A stretch of DNA of 24,526 nt from Acanthaster planci (lineage: Eukaryota > Echinodermata > Asteroidea > Valvatida > Acanthasteridae). The notes under the pieces were generated by a model. It was given only the letters and a program-made list of their open reading frames with translations. It did not search any database and was not told where the DNA came from. The number at the start of each line of letters is the position of its first letter. The first letter of the stretch is position 1. The position numbers were made by a program, and so were the translations under genes. Of the stretch, positions 1-14,097 are shown one piece after another. The stretch covers positions 779,239 through 803,764 of the forward strand of contig NW_019091370.1 in the NCBI RefSeq assembly GCF_001949145.1, written 5' to 3'.

Positions 1-1505
<1,505 letters not shown>

Positions 1506-1544
1506 TTTCAGATTAGGAAATTACGCTGGAGTTTTTTTCACACA

Positions 1545-1561
1545 ATATATATGTATATATA
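1545..1561 (-). promoter_or_regulatory. TATA-like alternating AT tract upstream of gene A
   Basis: An alternating AT run (rc TATATATACATATATAT) lies 40-56 nt upstream of the gene A start codon. It could be a TATA box giving a very short 5' leader of about 10-25 nt. It could equally be a simple AT tract, because no initiator or CCAAT partner was identified. Confidence 0.25.
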
Positions 1562-2053
1562 GGCCTATCACCAGTTCGTCACAAGACGTGTTCCGATGGA
1601 TGCAGTGTTATTAATAAGGGAGCGGTCGTTAGGCGAGCAGTTTATGAAATAGTTTCAGACAGTCCTCCGCGAGGAAAAGCAGGGCAGGCCCACAGAAGTT
1701 TCCTAGTTTTTGTTTTTAAATCGCTGTTTCTTCCATTGTTTTATTGATACCTGTCAAGAGGATTTGACGACAAAGAACAAAAGTTTGAAAATAATATCTT
1801 GTGATATAATTAAAATTCGAAAGCCAACAATTTATTAATCCGCGTTGCTAACTGGTGGTTGAGATGCCTGTTGTGACCATGAATGCGTTCCAGTCCCCTG
1901 TCAACAACAATGGAAGATCCTAGCAGAAAACAGTGGCGGTTGTCGGGGTCTCGTCTGCGCTGCCTGAGCAAAAACCGCCGTCATTTCACATCGCCATAGT
2001 CACTGATTAGATGTTGTTCCAATATCTTGAATCAGTTTGGACATGGTTACTAG

Positions 2054-3145
2054 GTGTTCAAAAAGTACAACCGTCTTGTGGACACAGGTAAGAATAACAA
2101 CCATGAAGTCAAATATTTGTATCAGTATAAACATCAAATGAGGTCGTGTTTACACACGTAATTCCCACCGCATTGTGTCAGAGTCCTGCGGATTTCAACA
2201 CACTTAAATTTGCATAAATTGTCTGGTATTTGATTGCCTAGTAAAATTCAATTACATATACTTGTCGTGCTGTACGCTCCAAGCTTCTTAAAAGCAACCA
2301 CATTCCCCTGTCACACCACGGCATTTACCATTGCCTTTTTTCATTATCTTGCATAGGTCAGGTGGGCGGATTATGGTAACTCCCTCCTACAAACACCACA
2401 TAATCACTCTCCTTCTTGTAAATTCAGCACGAAATTACGCTTCCCCACATGCAGCTTTCAAATCAGCCCATGAAACCTTCAAAGCAAGGTGATGGCCATG
2501 CATCTTGGAATAAGGATGCCATCCTGTTGAATTGTGCGACATGTCACACCGACTCAACATTGATAAGCAGTATGCCGAACATTGGACAACCTTCATCAAA
2601 TCCACACTGAACAATTCAGCATAATGAGGCAGCGTCACTAATAAACACGCAAAATCACTGACCCACAAAATGTTCAGATCTGTAAAAAGACCTAATGATA
2701 TCTTGACAACATGAGCCATGTAAAAAGCGCTGCTATGGTAACACTGTGGATGAGTGGCATTCGTTGGACAAGTTTGAAAACTGTCCTCTTTCATTCGAAA
2801 ACTGACAACTGAAAACAAATTGAAGTAAGATATTCCTTCAAATCTATATCAGTGTTGAAGTCACAGGAATGTAACATTTTGTATTAAACCTCCTTTTGCA
2901 TGAATGCCTGGTTAAATTACAATGTACATGTTAGCACGCATACATCAGGGTTACTGATCAAACGAAAAGTAGTTCCGGCTTCTTTACTGTACCTTATAAT
3001 TATTGAATGATTCGTTCGCTTTAACATACTCTCTCGTTTTAATGTGGTAGACCTGCGTGTCGACGCGTGTTTTTATCGTAATCTCAAGCCTGGACTGACG
3101 AAGCACTTACAGCGTGACAACCTGATTATTATTGATGTGAATGAG
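2054..3145 (+). CDS. Candidate two-exon fragment of an unidentified plus-strand gene
   Basis: Two stretches can be joined in one open frame. The first, 2054-2087, follows a TAG acceptor and ends CAG|GTAAGA. The second, 3051-3145, follows GGTAG and ends GAG|GTAAGC. Joined in phase 1 they read 43 codons beginning VFKKYNRLVDT and containing FYRNLKPGLTKHLQ and DNLIIIDVNE, which looks protein-like in composition. No start codon is seen in frame (the codon before 2054 is a stop), the first exon is only 34 nt, and the family is not recognised. It would be transcribed divergently from gene A. It may also be a chance reading or a decayed element. Confidence 0.2.
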
Positions 3146-3174
3146 GTAAGCGTCGTTTTCTAAAGGCAAAATCC

Positions 3175-3195
3175 AAAAAAAAAAAAAAAAAAAAA
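3175..3195 (+). repeat. Poly(A) tract, A21
   Basis: An uninterrupted run of 21 A. It could be a retroelement tail, but no target duplication or element body was recognised next to it. Confidence 0.8.
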
Positions 3196-3389
3196 TGACT
3201 GATTGGTACTCGTATCATATGTTGGCAAACAACCAGTATTAACCAATAAACAAACACGGGGGCGTCTACTGCACCGCCGACTGCTTTTATATTCCTACCC
3301 CGAGCTGAATTAAAAGGTGATATTAAATAAATTAAAACATGCATTATATGTGATTGCGTTTCCAAAAACTTCAAAAATCTATAAGTTAT

Positions 3390-3425
3390 AACCACGGGAG
3401 TGCACGGTAATACACTCCCATGGTT
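3390..3425. repeat. Short hairpin
   Basis: The 13-nt arms AACCACGGGAGTG and CACTCCCATGGTT pair with one mismatch around a 10-nt spacer. No function is assigned. Confidence 0.55.
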
Positions 3426-3519
3426 ACACTCTTGTGAAGTTTCTCCCGAGCTTAGATTGGAATTAGGACCGTTGTCCTCATTGAAACTTAGTCAAGGAGA
3501 CACTTGCACATAATATGAT

Positions 3520-3780
3520 CAATCCGAGGACGGATCCAGAGGCTTTTGTTCGGGGGGTGTCTTTTTGGGGACGGGGAAACTTTGAAATTTTGTTCTTGTA
3601 GGCTTTTATGACCCTCCTTAGGGAAAAGAATACATTTGATTTTTTTACATGATTGTAAAGAAAGGGAGATACATGTAAAATAGACCAAACTCATAAATTT
3701 ACCTTTCTTTCGTCATAAAAAGGCCCCCTTTTTTGGAGGAAGGGGAGGCATGCATGGTCCCCGTTACCTTTCAGGAATAC
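3520..3780. repeat. Repetitive-looking patch with G-runs and C-runs
   Basis: The sequence starts around GACGGATCCAGAGG, followed by long G and T runs, and ends in C-runs and G-runs. This is the look of degenerate dispersed repeats in marine invertebrate genomes. A broadly similar G-rich texture occurs at about 9415-9660. Borders are not defined and no coding capacity is seen. Confidence 0.25.
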
Positions 3781-6061
3781 TTAAGGACTTGCCGAAACCA
3801 TCAAATTACTTCAGTTGTGGTTGTTTTGGAATATTCATATTATTATCAAGCTGTGTCGAGTTGATGACCGCGCGAGCATCTCAGTTGATCCAATAATTGC
3901 AGTATTTCAAACGGACACACTTGTTTACAAGAGCGGAGCCGGAGCCCTGTAATTATCGATTAAAAATAATGTAATTACAAAGCAAGTCATCAAGTGATAC
4001 TCATGACATTTTTATGTCCGGTATTCATGCTTCTGTGTTCACAAAAATTGGCATCGCAAACTATGCCTCCTTAATGTGGCACATAGTTTTTTGTGCAAAT
4101 AAAGTGAAATACAGACCTGCTCTCTAAAGCATTCTGCAGCCAGCCATAAACATTTGTTTTCAGCGAAGTGCTGAGCTACTTTTGTGGTAACCAATTCTCA
4201 GCTGTTTGCCCGGCTTTTTCATCAGAGGAGTACAATTCGCCGATATCAGTAAACATTGTTTTTGAATGAACTTTTACACAATATGGACATGATTTTACTC
4301 GGCATCATTTCAACGTATGGTTCCATAAACGAAACAGTGGCAATGGTCATTTGTACTTGTAAGTGATACCCACTGGTCATTAAATCAGGCCTTAATTGAG
4401 GTCTTTGCGGCTGAGTTTGATTTTGAATCCATGAATGCTCACGATATGTGAACCATATACATTTTGGCCTCGTCGGCTTGGTGAGCCATGTGACAGAACG
4501 TGTGAACTTGTTTCCTTATCATTTCTGCCCTTGAAATTGGTTATTTTATAGATGAATGCAGGTACATGCACTGGGTAAGAAAGACGAGGAATCAGTTGGC
4601 CTGGAAACAACCGCAATCAAAGGTTGTCTTCCAAATAAAGGCAAATCGCATTCAGTAAGTCAAAATGTAGATACAGAAAATCATGTGCGACGTACAGCTA
4701 CGCATATGGGCCATTGTCTGTGAAGCGATGAGTCACTATGGCAAATATAATGTTCACTCCAAGCGGCCAAGTTTGTCACATAGTAATCGCAGCACAAACA
4801 GACCCAGCTGGTTACAGTTCAGACAATCGTTTCAGATCTACTGCACTACATGCATTAGAAACAGGTTCTGGGGCACCTCAAATTCACAGTAAGAGGCATG
4901 CATGTCTAGTTCCTCGGGAACGCTTGTGACGTTGTGTTTTATAAACGACTTGAATTTTTCCTTTAACACAGGTACTTTAAACTCATGGATTATATACGGC
5001 CTTCACTGCCTCCAAAGGTTGGAAAAACTTTTCTCCCAGTGGGTCCATTCGGCGAGGAAAGCGCCCTCTTGCATATGGCTGTCAGTTTGCTTGCATTCTT
5101 TTCGTATGTACGTCCGTGATGGCTAGCTGACCGTGTGCAAGCGCCCTCACTCAGCGGGTTGAGAAATCTGATCCACTTGCTTGTACAGCATACAATGTAC
5201 TGTACATGCCCGTACTACAGAGCAATATTCCTAGTGTCCGTATAATTATGGAATTCTTTTAAAAGGATTTACTTAGAAAACAATTCAGACCAGTTTCATG
5301 CTCAAGGTGTCAAGCAATGTGCGGATAAGAAAATCTTTCTCGTGTTTGATTTGTGCGTTATGAAACTGTACAGAACATGATCTCGATATAAAGAACACTT
5401 GTAACTATGGTTAAAACAAAATTCCGTTATAAAATTATTCTGAGACTCCAAATTTTTCAAAATAAATTCTTGCGTTTTCTACTCCTTTTTTTTCTGGTTA
5501 CAGCAATTAGCAAAGTAATGTACATGTGTAATTGGTCTGGTCTCCAACTTTATTAACTAGGTTTGACTCAATAGCAGTGTCCATACATTTATTTCTTTAA
5601 CGTCTATGAATTCGCTAACCATCTAAATACGGTGTAGTGGAAACAAAATTGAAATTCAGCTGTCCACCTTCACGGGACTTACTAGAGTTGCATTCATCCA
5701 AAAGGTTGGGTGGAAGGAACTAAGTCAGGTAAAAAAAAAATTCCAAAACCCAATTAACATTACAAAGCACCACGTTCAGCATTCATGTCTCGATGTCTTG
5801 TCAATGAAGATGGGACGACAGGGATTCCAGTAATCAGGGACAAACGGTTGACAAATCTATTCCATTTCAAACTGTTTTATTTCAAGCTTTGGTATAAAAG
5901 TTAGGGCTTTCTGACATGATTTTAGAAATTCAGAAAGTAACAATTCTTTCAACATATCATAGTGGTTTGTGAAGCTGCGACAAGTTACTGCCCAAAATAG
6001 CTGCTTACTCTGTAGGAATATGTGTAGAAAAATAGGTGAATATCAACTTCCATCAATTTCT

Positions 6062-6067
6062 TTTATT
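6062..6067 (-). terminator. Poly(A) signal candidate for gene B
   Basis: AATAAA on the minus strand, about 140 nt after the gene B stop codon. A second AATAAA at 5876-5881 is an alternative. Confidence 0.5.
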
Positions 6068-6206
6068 TCCTATGATCAGTTTCTTTTTCTTTTACAGAGT
6101 TTCCAAAAGGTTTACGGCCAATCTGAAAGACATCCATTTTTGGATGTCATGTAAAGTTAGTGTCCCTTGAGTTCTGTTGAATACTGTCGAGTTTCTCCGG
6201 ATGAGT

Positions 6207-8306
<2,100 letters not shown>

Positions 8307-8423
8307 GTTGTCTGGTAGTTTGGTTTGTACTGGGAATTTAAAAACAAATTTTGCTACGGTTTCAGGCCCACTCTCAGTCCTGTTACAGAATTGAAATGTG
8401 CAGCCGGTCGTTAAGGAGGTCGA

Positions 8424-8492
8424 TTTATAGCAAACCGCGTGGTGTTCGTCCGCGTTGAGACAAAACAGGGCAACTGGAACTATATTAATTGG
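8424..8492 (-). promoter_or_regulatory. Core promoter of gene B: TATA box and CCAAT box
   Basis: On the minus strand, CTATAAATC at 8423-8430 (TATAAA 8424-8429) lies 118 nt upstream of the start codon, which would give a leader of roughly 90 nt. A CCAAT pentamer at 8488-8492 is about 60 nt further upstream, a usual spacing. The transcription start itself is not visible from sequence. Confidence 0.5.
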
Positions 8493-8668
8493 GACACTCA
8501 GGAAATTTTGTAAGATCGAAGCGTTTACGAGGTAGGATATTTCCAAAGTAAATAAATCAAAAAGGTTGTTGGCCTAAATGTCTTGTATGAAGGACTTATT
8601 CAAATTTGAACTTAAAAAGTATGTATTAAAATATTTAGTTATCCGCCATGTCAACCGACTGCTCAATG

Positions 8669-8681
8669 GTTGCTAAACAAC
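8669..8681. promoter_or_regulatory. X-box-like site (RFX binding) upstream of gene B
   Basis: GTTGCTAAACAAC matches the RFX X-box consensus RYYNYY-N(1-3)-RRNRAC at every specified position, with a 1-nt spacer. It is about 363 nt upstream of the gene B start codon and about 240 nt upstream of its TATA box. RFX factors drive ciliary genes in animals, so the site fits the axoneme-type tail of B. No equally good match was seen just upstream of A or C. Confidence 0.4.
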
Positions 8682-9305
8682 GCGCAGGGTACTTCCTATG
8701 TAACCGCCGTGAACCACCGTACATTCCTGGCGGTGATCAGGCTCGTTATTGTGAAATGCAAACACTGCGTCACCGCAGCAACGGCTGTTGATTGGCTATT
8801 GTGCTGTCACCTTAGCGTTTTGTTAACGGGTCAGCAACGTGTAGCGCATTTAAAATGATTGCTGAACTATCGAACTCTAACCTAGCTGCGAAAGCGAGAA
8901 ACAAGATGACGATATGCGAGCAGCGTAAAATACAGTACACTGACTTGTTTATACATGTACATCTTAAAATGTATAAATGGCGATCAGCATAAATCTGAAG
9001 GCCACTGGTAGAATCCTACGCAATAATGTTATAATTGCAGAAATGATGCACTTTCCAGCCTGAGACAAGTTTAACCGGCATTCTGTGCCCTGTAATACCC
9101 ACACTATTTCGTCTCAAGTCAATTGTCACCCCCTACGCACAAAGTACAAGACGACATGGCCCCGGCCCAAATCCTCCAGGTGTGGGGTAGCCTCACAGAT
9201 GGATTCTTTATGCAGAAACTCAAATATATCAGTCACGAAAAAAAAATCATGTTCCTTCCTTTTTGCTTTATAATGTTACATTATTAAAGAAGCACAGTTT
9301 GTTTT

Positions 9306-9408
9306 CTGAAATAAATTGAAATCAAAGACCACGACTGCTTGTGATCAATCAACTTATCAAGATCATCATCCATGATCTTGATAAGTTGATCTTTGATTTC
9401 AATTTCAG
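9306..9408. repeat. Foldback element with one interrupted arm
   Basis: The right arm, 9372-9408, is the reverse complement of the left arm, 9306-9366, except that the left arm has a 2-nt and a roughly 20-nt insertion (about 9328-9347). Shared blocks include TTGAAATCAAAG and ATCAACTTATCAAGATCAT. The spacer is only about 5 nt, so transcripts could form a long stem. No target-site duplication was recognised. Confidence 0.7.
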
Positions 9409-9409
9409 A

Positions 9410-10142
9410 GAGGATCTTGAACCAAATTTTCGGGGTGGGGGATTTTTTTGGAAGGGTGGGGGAGGGAGTTAATATATAGAATTCCTTTATGTATAACTTT
9501 TTATGACCTTTCTAATGATGAGGATAAATTTTAGGGTTTTCAATAGGCTTTTAAAATTTTGGAAATAGTGTCCTCCAACAGTTTCTATATCTGTTTATGT
9601 GTATTTTAGTAAAAATTCAAGTTTCGTCGGGGATGTGCTTCCCGTTTCCCCCCATCCTCGAACTTCCAATGAATGTATATAACGGTTATAATAATACTTT
9701 CAAAGAAGTCGAAACCATCGTAGGCCTATACATATAATTATAGCTATTTTATTTCATTTCATAAATTGCATGACATGTTGATGAAGCCTCTAGAACTATC
9801 AATGTTCCTCCTTTAGATCCAAAATTATAGTCATAAAATCCTCCAAGACAAAAAAAGAGCCTTTCAGTTTCACCGCAAGACAGCTCCTAGAACTAGGAGG
9901 TTAGGCTGAGGAAGGTTGAATCCCACTCAGTGTGTACAATATGCATTGCAAGCAGAATGCGTAGGGACCGATGGCAGGCTCTGACAGTGTAGTCAAAACA
10001 ATGTCATCCCTAGCAACACTGGTATACACGTTGCTATGTACGTGCCACTCAAGTAGCGGCCTGGTTCGTCGATAATTATGCACAGACGGATGACATCATA
10101 ATAGACAATATTGATCACTCTCAGATCTTATGCTGGCTACAC
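9410..10142. other. Intergenic stretch downstream of gene D, no gene seen
   Basis: AT-rich sequence with a G-rich patch (9430-9470), a C-rich patch (about 9640-9660) and a small inverted repeat around CTCCTAGAACTAGGAG at about 9884-9899. There are no coding signals. The G/C-run patches resemble the one near 3520-3780 and may be old repeat copies. Confidence 0.4.
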
Positions 10143-10403
10143 TATGGGCGGCCAAAGTTTGCAGAAATATCACCTTTTGACTGGTTTTCAATTTACCCCA
10201 ATTCCGTTCAGAATAGACGTTTTGTCAATTGAATTGTATTCTCATTTAATATTTGGTAGTGCGAATATTACTACCTGTTGGTCAGATAGCTTGGTAAGAT
10301 TTTTCACACTTTGCGAATTATTATTTTACTTTTGTACCGACGGCCAGCCATAGTTTTAGCAGCCACTAGCTTGTAGCACGACTGTGACGTCAAATGAGCA
10401 GAC
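10143..10403 (+). repeat. Dispersed repeat, copy 1
   Basis: About 260 bp that align end to end with 23811-24080 in the same orientation. Both copies open TATGGGCGGCCAAAGTTTGC, share TTTTCACACTTTG and TGTACCGACGGCCA, and close CACGACTGTGACGTCA. The start (CTATGGGCGGCC) and a site near the end (rc CTATGGCTGGCCG) are imperfect inverted repeats, which points to a short non-autonomous DNA element. No protein is encoded. Confidence 0.75.
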
Positions 10404-10866
10404 CCTCTATAGTTTGCGACAAGAGAACGACTGAACAAGCCGTGGGGATAATCCTCGTGCATGCCTCAAGCAGTGTGTCCTTAAATGGCACTTCCAGGGA
10501 GGCCAGTGACACAGATAAACAGGTGAAAAACTGGCCTAGTGAGAAATTAAAAAAAACTAAATGGGGGGGGGTCTGCTCAATTTTACTTTATTATTTATGA
10601 GAGTTAACACCCCTCATCAACTGACATCATCACAGTCTTTGTTAAATTACTGGTTCCCTAATTTTGATAATTTTGGCCTAAGAGGCTCACTTGCTTACTA
10701 TCAATAATGACTACAGTTGCGCACTCACAATTTTCACATTAACAAATCAATCCTAACATTAATGTTACCTACGGTTGGATTCTAACCGTCAACATCAGTT
10801 GTTGGTTAATGTCTGTATCAAAAAAATAAAAAGGCAAATGAAGTGATTCGACAGGTGCTTTAAAAG
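10404..10866. other. Intergenic, 3' side of gene D
   Basis: AT-rich with short A and G homopolymers and no gene or recognised element. It would contain the transcript end region of gene D downstream of its poly(A) signal. Confidence 0.4.
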
Positions 10867-10872
10867 TTTATT
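10867..10872 (-). terminator. Poly(A) signal for gene D, distal isoform
   Basis: AATAAA on the minus strand, 30 nt after the TGA of the distal last exon, giving a very short 3' UTR. Confidence 0.6.
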
Positions 10873-10902
10873 AACACCAATGAATACTCTAAAGAATTGA
10901 AA

Positions 10903-13628
10903 TCATGTCTGTTTAGTTTGGTCCTGATACGACTGTCTGTGAATGAAATCAGGCTCCTCCTTTGCCAGAACTTTCTTGATGGCTTCCAGATGATCAATTT
11001 TGTAGGAGTCCCCAAAACTATTGAAGTACTCGGCTACTCCTCGGGTAACTTCCTTGGTAGCCTCGGCATACTTCTTGCCTGTGGCATTTGCAAGCATCTG
11101 TCTGCCATGTGAACAAACGAGAGAACATGGGTGTAGCCAAAGATCTCTGTATCGGACACGCCCCCTCCAATCGTTGAAGGCTAAACAGTAACAAAGCAAA
11201 TGTTACTCTGTCAATTTGGTTTGATATAAACGAGTGATTGTGCCTTGTAATGAATATTTCTGACAATGCTGGAACCATAATTATGGAGGGTAAACAATAT
11301 GACAGAATGTAAGGGTTAGAATCATGCACAAGTAGTTTCTGGCCTCCACATTTTATTAAGAACAAATCAATACAAATATAAATATTCATCGAGGCCGTAT
11401 CATTACATGTAACATGGTTGTGGCCTTAATTTGCCAGAATATCAGTGAATTAAAGTCATAATATGATTCAACAAGCACTTTCTGTCCAATACTATGTCCT
11501 CTAGAGAAGTATAGATATTACAGGTGTGAGATTGACCAATGATAAAATAGATGAAAACAGCTGTAAAAACGCATAAAGAAGCTGAACTGTGAACGTCTCA
11601 CATACTTTGAAAAACAGCCAGTGAGGAAAAAAGCTGAAATCCAAAACAAAAAAAGCTGAAATCAGCTAAAAAGCTGAGAACTTTCACCCCTGAGTTAATG
11701 TCTGTTTAGTTTCCTTCAGAGTTTACCCATCTATAGACGAAAATTAGGCTCCTTCCTTTCCAGAACTTTTTTGAGGGCTTCTAGATGGTCAATTTTGAAG
11801 GAGTCTCCATAATTGTCAGTATACTCTGCTACTCCCTGGGCAACCTCGTTGCTAGCCACGGCGAGTTCCTTACCCGTTGCATCTGCTAGCATCTGTTTGT
11901 CATGAAGTAGTGAGAATGAAGGGAAGTCAACAGCTTGGCAGCAAGGCCAGATTGTCCTTACCTACCAGTTCAACAAAATCCAATTTGCTCGCCGAGTTAA
12001 TTATAAATCTTTTTGCCCTTACAATTTTCTTCTGAGAAAAGAATGGCAACTTAGGGAAAATTTTTACCAATATGGAGGAAGGACCTCTCAGGGTAATGCA
12101 GTGATAACTAAGACGGTGTGCATAACAGAAATGAGGAGTAGCAGCAAACAGCTTTGTTGCTTGTAATTTTTTTTTTAAATTGACGTCTGGAGATGTGCTC
12201 AGCTTCTTGCCTTAGATGCCTCTACAGAAATAAGACTGAGTACGAAATACTTTGGTCTGGATTACCTGGATCATGGCAGCTCTCTCAAAGTAGTAGAGAT
12301 TATCAAAGACTTCACCTGCTGACTTGCCGATTCCCATAATTCCGTGGTTGCCCATGACCAAGATCTGGCGTCCCGCCATTTTGTCAGCCAGCCTGGTACT
12401 TTCGTTGCCCATGGCCACAGTGCCCCCAAACTGCAAGTCATAGCCGACTTTGCCATAGAATCGCATGCAGGTTTGGTGAATCATTTTGAGCCAGGGTTCC
12501 TTTAAACAACCTGAATAGAAATACAAACATGCAGAAAAAGAGGAAAATCAAACCTAATGCTGCACTGATCAAACTTTGAAAAATTACAGAGAACATCTCA
12601 GCACAATGCCCCCCATGGACACAATTACTAACAACATAAACAAATCTTTAAGACACGGAAACGGCACCATATACACATGCTCGTTTTGTCTTAAACTTGT
12701 TGAGAGCTACGTTGAATGATTGAATTTGTTGAGACGATTTTGGGCTCTGGGAAACTCACTCAGCGCAGTAGCGTAAGGTGGGTGGATATGCATGACACAC
12801 CTGACGTCCTTCATGGCCTTGTATATTGATAGGTGAGCAGATACAGCGTTTTCTTCGCCGTTCCCTTTACCCTCAACGACTTCCTGGGTCTCCATATCAA
12901 TACCTATCAGAGAACTTGCTGTCATCTGTATCGTAAAATGTGAAAGTATATACGAACATCACTGGATGAACAGTCAAGTATGTGAGTCACGTATGTAGTT
13001 TCAACAAATTACCCTCTTTCCTCAAAGTCTGACACAAAGACCAATTTTTCTTTCCAAAAATCAATCACAATGGACTTAAAAACGTCAACTATCATAATGC
13101 AAATCACTGTTATAAATTTGGGTTGTTAATGGCATGACGATAGCTAACAAACCATCAGAAACGACTTTAGGCTATAATATGCTCAAGATAGAGACAGGAC
13201 TCGACATCCCCTGTGCCAACTTTTCACAGTACCGCTGTACAAATATGTGAGCACAGCGACCTTTACAAGCTAAGAAAAATGTCTCCTATGAATCACTTTT
13301 GCTAGAAAACAAACAAACCAACCAACCCAATAAACAATGAAACAAACAAACTCAGGACATTTTGGCCAATAGCTAGTCTGTTTCTGCCTAGCAATACTTG
13401 CCAAAGGTTGCGAATTATTCTATTCTCGCAATCATACTGACCCACCTGACTCCAGTGTATCCCATAAGGCACCAGTAACATAACCTCTCCCTTGCCACTG
13501 CGCGCAGGAGCTCGCAGTGACAGGTGGTTGCATATTCCCTCTCCAAGCCCGTAATAGTCCATGCCACGGTAGCATGCCGCGAGGTCCTCCCTGGCATGAC
13601 GGTTAGCAAGCTCTGCCTCCGTCATCAT
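10903..13628 (-). CDS. Class II aldolase/adducin N-terminal domain protein, isoform using the distal last exon
   Basis: Exons are 13446-13628 (codons 1-61), 12760-12925 (62-116 plus one base), 12266-12510 (117-198) and 10903-11097 (64 codons plus TGA), for 262 residues. Splice sites are CAG|GTGGGT, TACAG|ATG, CTGA|GTGAGT, TTCAG|GTT, CAG|GTAATC and GACAG|ATG. The single domain matches the family of short metal-dependent aldolase-like proteins (PA3430 type, related to the adducin head): ICNHLSLR (about 32-39), TASSL (63-67), the zinc-ligand pair in MHIHPPYATALS (H107, H109) and the third histidine in MGNHGIMGIG (H172). The catalytic Glu of fuculose aldolase appears to be replaced (A88 by eye), as in adducin-type members. 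The start is the first of two Met codons; a pyrimidine-rich stretch ending in CAAG just upstream may be an acceptor, so a 5' exon is possible. Likely cytosolic, with no signal peptide. Substrate unknown. Confidence 0.88.
11352..11357 (-). terminator. Poly(A) signal candidate for the proximal isoform of gene D
   Basis: AATAAA on the minus strand, about 375 nt after the TAG of the proximal last exon and before the distal exon. Its position would allow the shorter isoform to end here. Confidence 0.3.
11731..11892 (-). CDS. Alternative proximal last exon of gene D
   Basis: Following the acceptor ACAAACAG, this exon reads 53 codons and TAG with no break, starting MLADATGKELAV and ending KEPNFRL. 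It joins in frame to the same donor (12266) as the distal exon 10903-11097, giving a 251-residue protein. The two last exons are about 65% identical over 51 residues (33 matches by eye), sharing KIDHLEA and KKVL. Sequence similarity continues past the proximal stop (GTCTGTTTAGTTT on the plus strand), where the distal copy stays open and adds about 13 residues. This is an exon duplication. The proximal form ends at the length usual for the family, so it may be the standard isoform. Confidence 0.8.
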   Translation of the reverse strand: MLADATGKELAVASNEVAQGVAEYTDNYGDSFKIDHLEALKKVLERKEPNFRL

Positions 13629-14097
13629 TGAAGTCAGCTTGAAAAATAAGAAGTTAAGAACTATCATTTTTTTTTACTGATCAAAGAAGTGGAATTTTTT
13701 ATTTATTGCAATCTGGTTTTAATAACGTCTACTCATGGATAAAGGGAAAAAACTTGAAAAATAACCAGATTAATCTAGTCAAGTCTTGGCCTTACGCTAA
13801 GCTCAAGCTATGCATCAAAGATTGGTCATCGCTTGACGTAGGTACAGGTATTCTGCTCTACATGTGGTACAACAAGCGTCAACAGGATTATTTTCGGGGA
13901 GGCGGCAAACCACTTTTTTCAAGAAGGAATTTCCAGGAAGCACCCATCAGCTACTAACTGATAAACTATTTAATGTGGGAGTGGTCAACTTTAAGCTATT
14001 TTCCCAACCAAATTAGTGATTTTCATTTGTCTTTCATCTCTTTTCTTTTTTTTCCTTTCACTTTCCACTATTTTTCCCAAAGCGAGCCAAGACTATT

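Larger units (their letters stand above)
1562..6061. other. Intergenic region between tubulin genes A and B
   Basis: Mostly AT-rich with no gene that can be named. It contains two possible small plus-strand exons (2054-2087 and 3051-3145), an A21 run, a short hairpin at 3390-3425 and a G-run/C-run repetitive-looking patch at about 3520-3780. Reading frames of 60-127 codons occur on both strands but show no recognisable domain, splice structure or family motif. The low-coordinate end is the region downstream of gene B. Confidence 0.5.

Noticed and set aside
1909-1999. Short plus-strand frame MEDPSRKQWRLSGSRL in the region upstream of gene A
   Set aside because: Only 29 codons, ends in a stop without a usable donor, and does not connect in frame to the candidate exon at 2054.
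4683-4929. Overlapping plus-strand frames, one with SGQVCHIVIAAQTDPAGYSS
   Set aside because: A possible donor follows (CACAGTAAGAGG), but there is no convincing acceptor, partner exon or known family. Too weak to call a gene.
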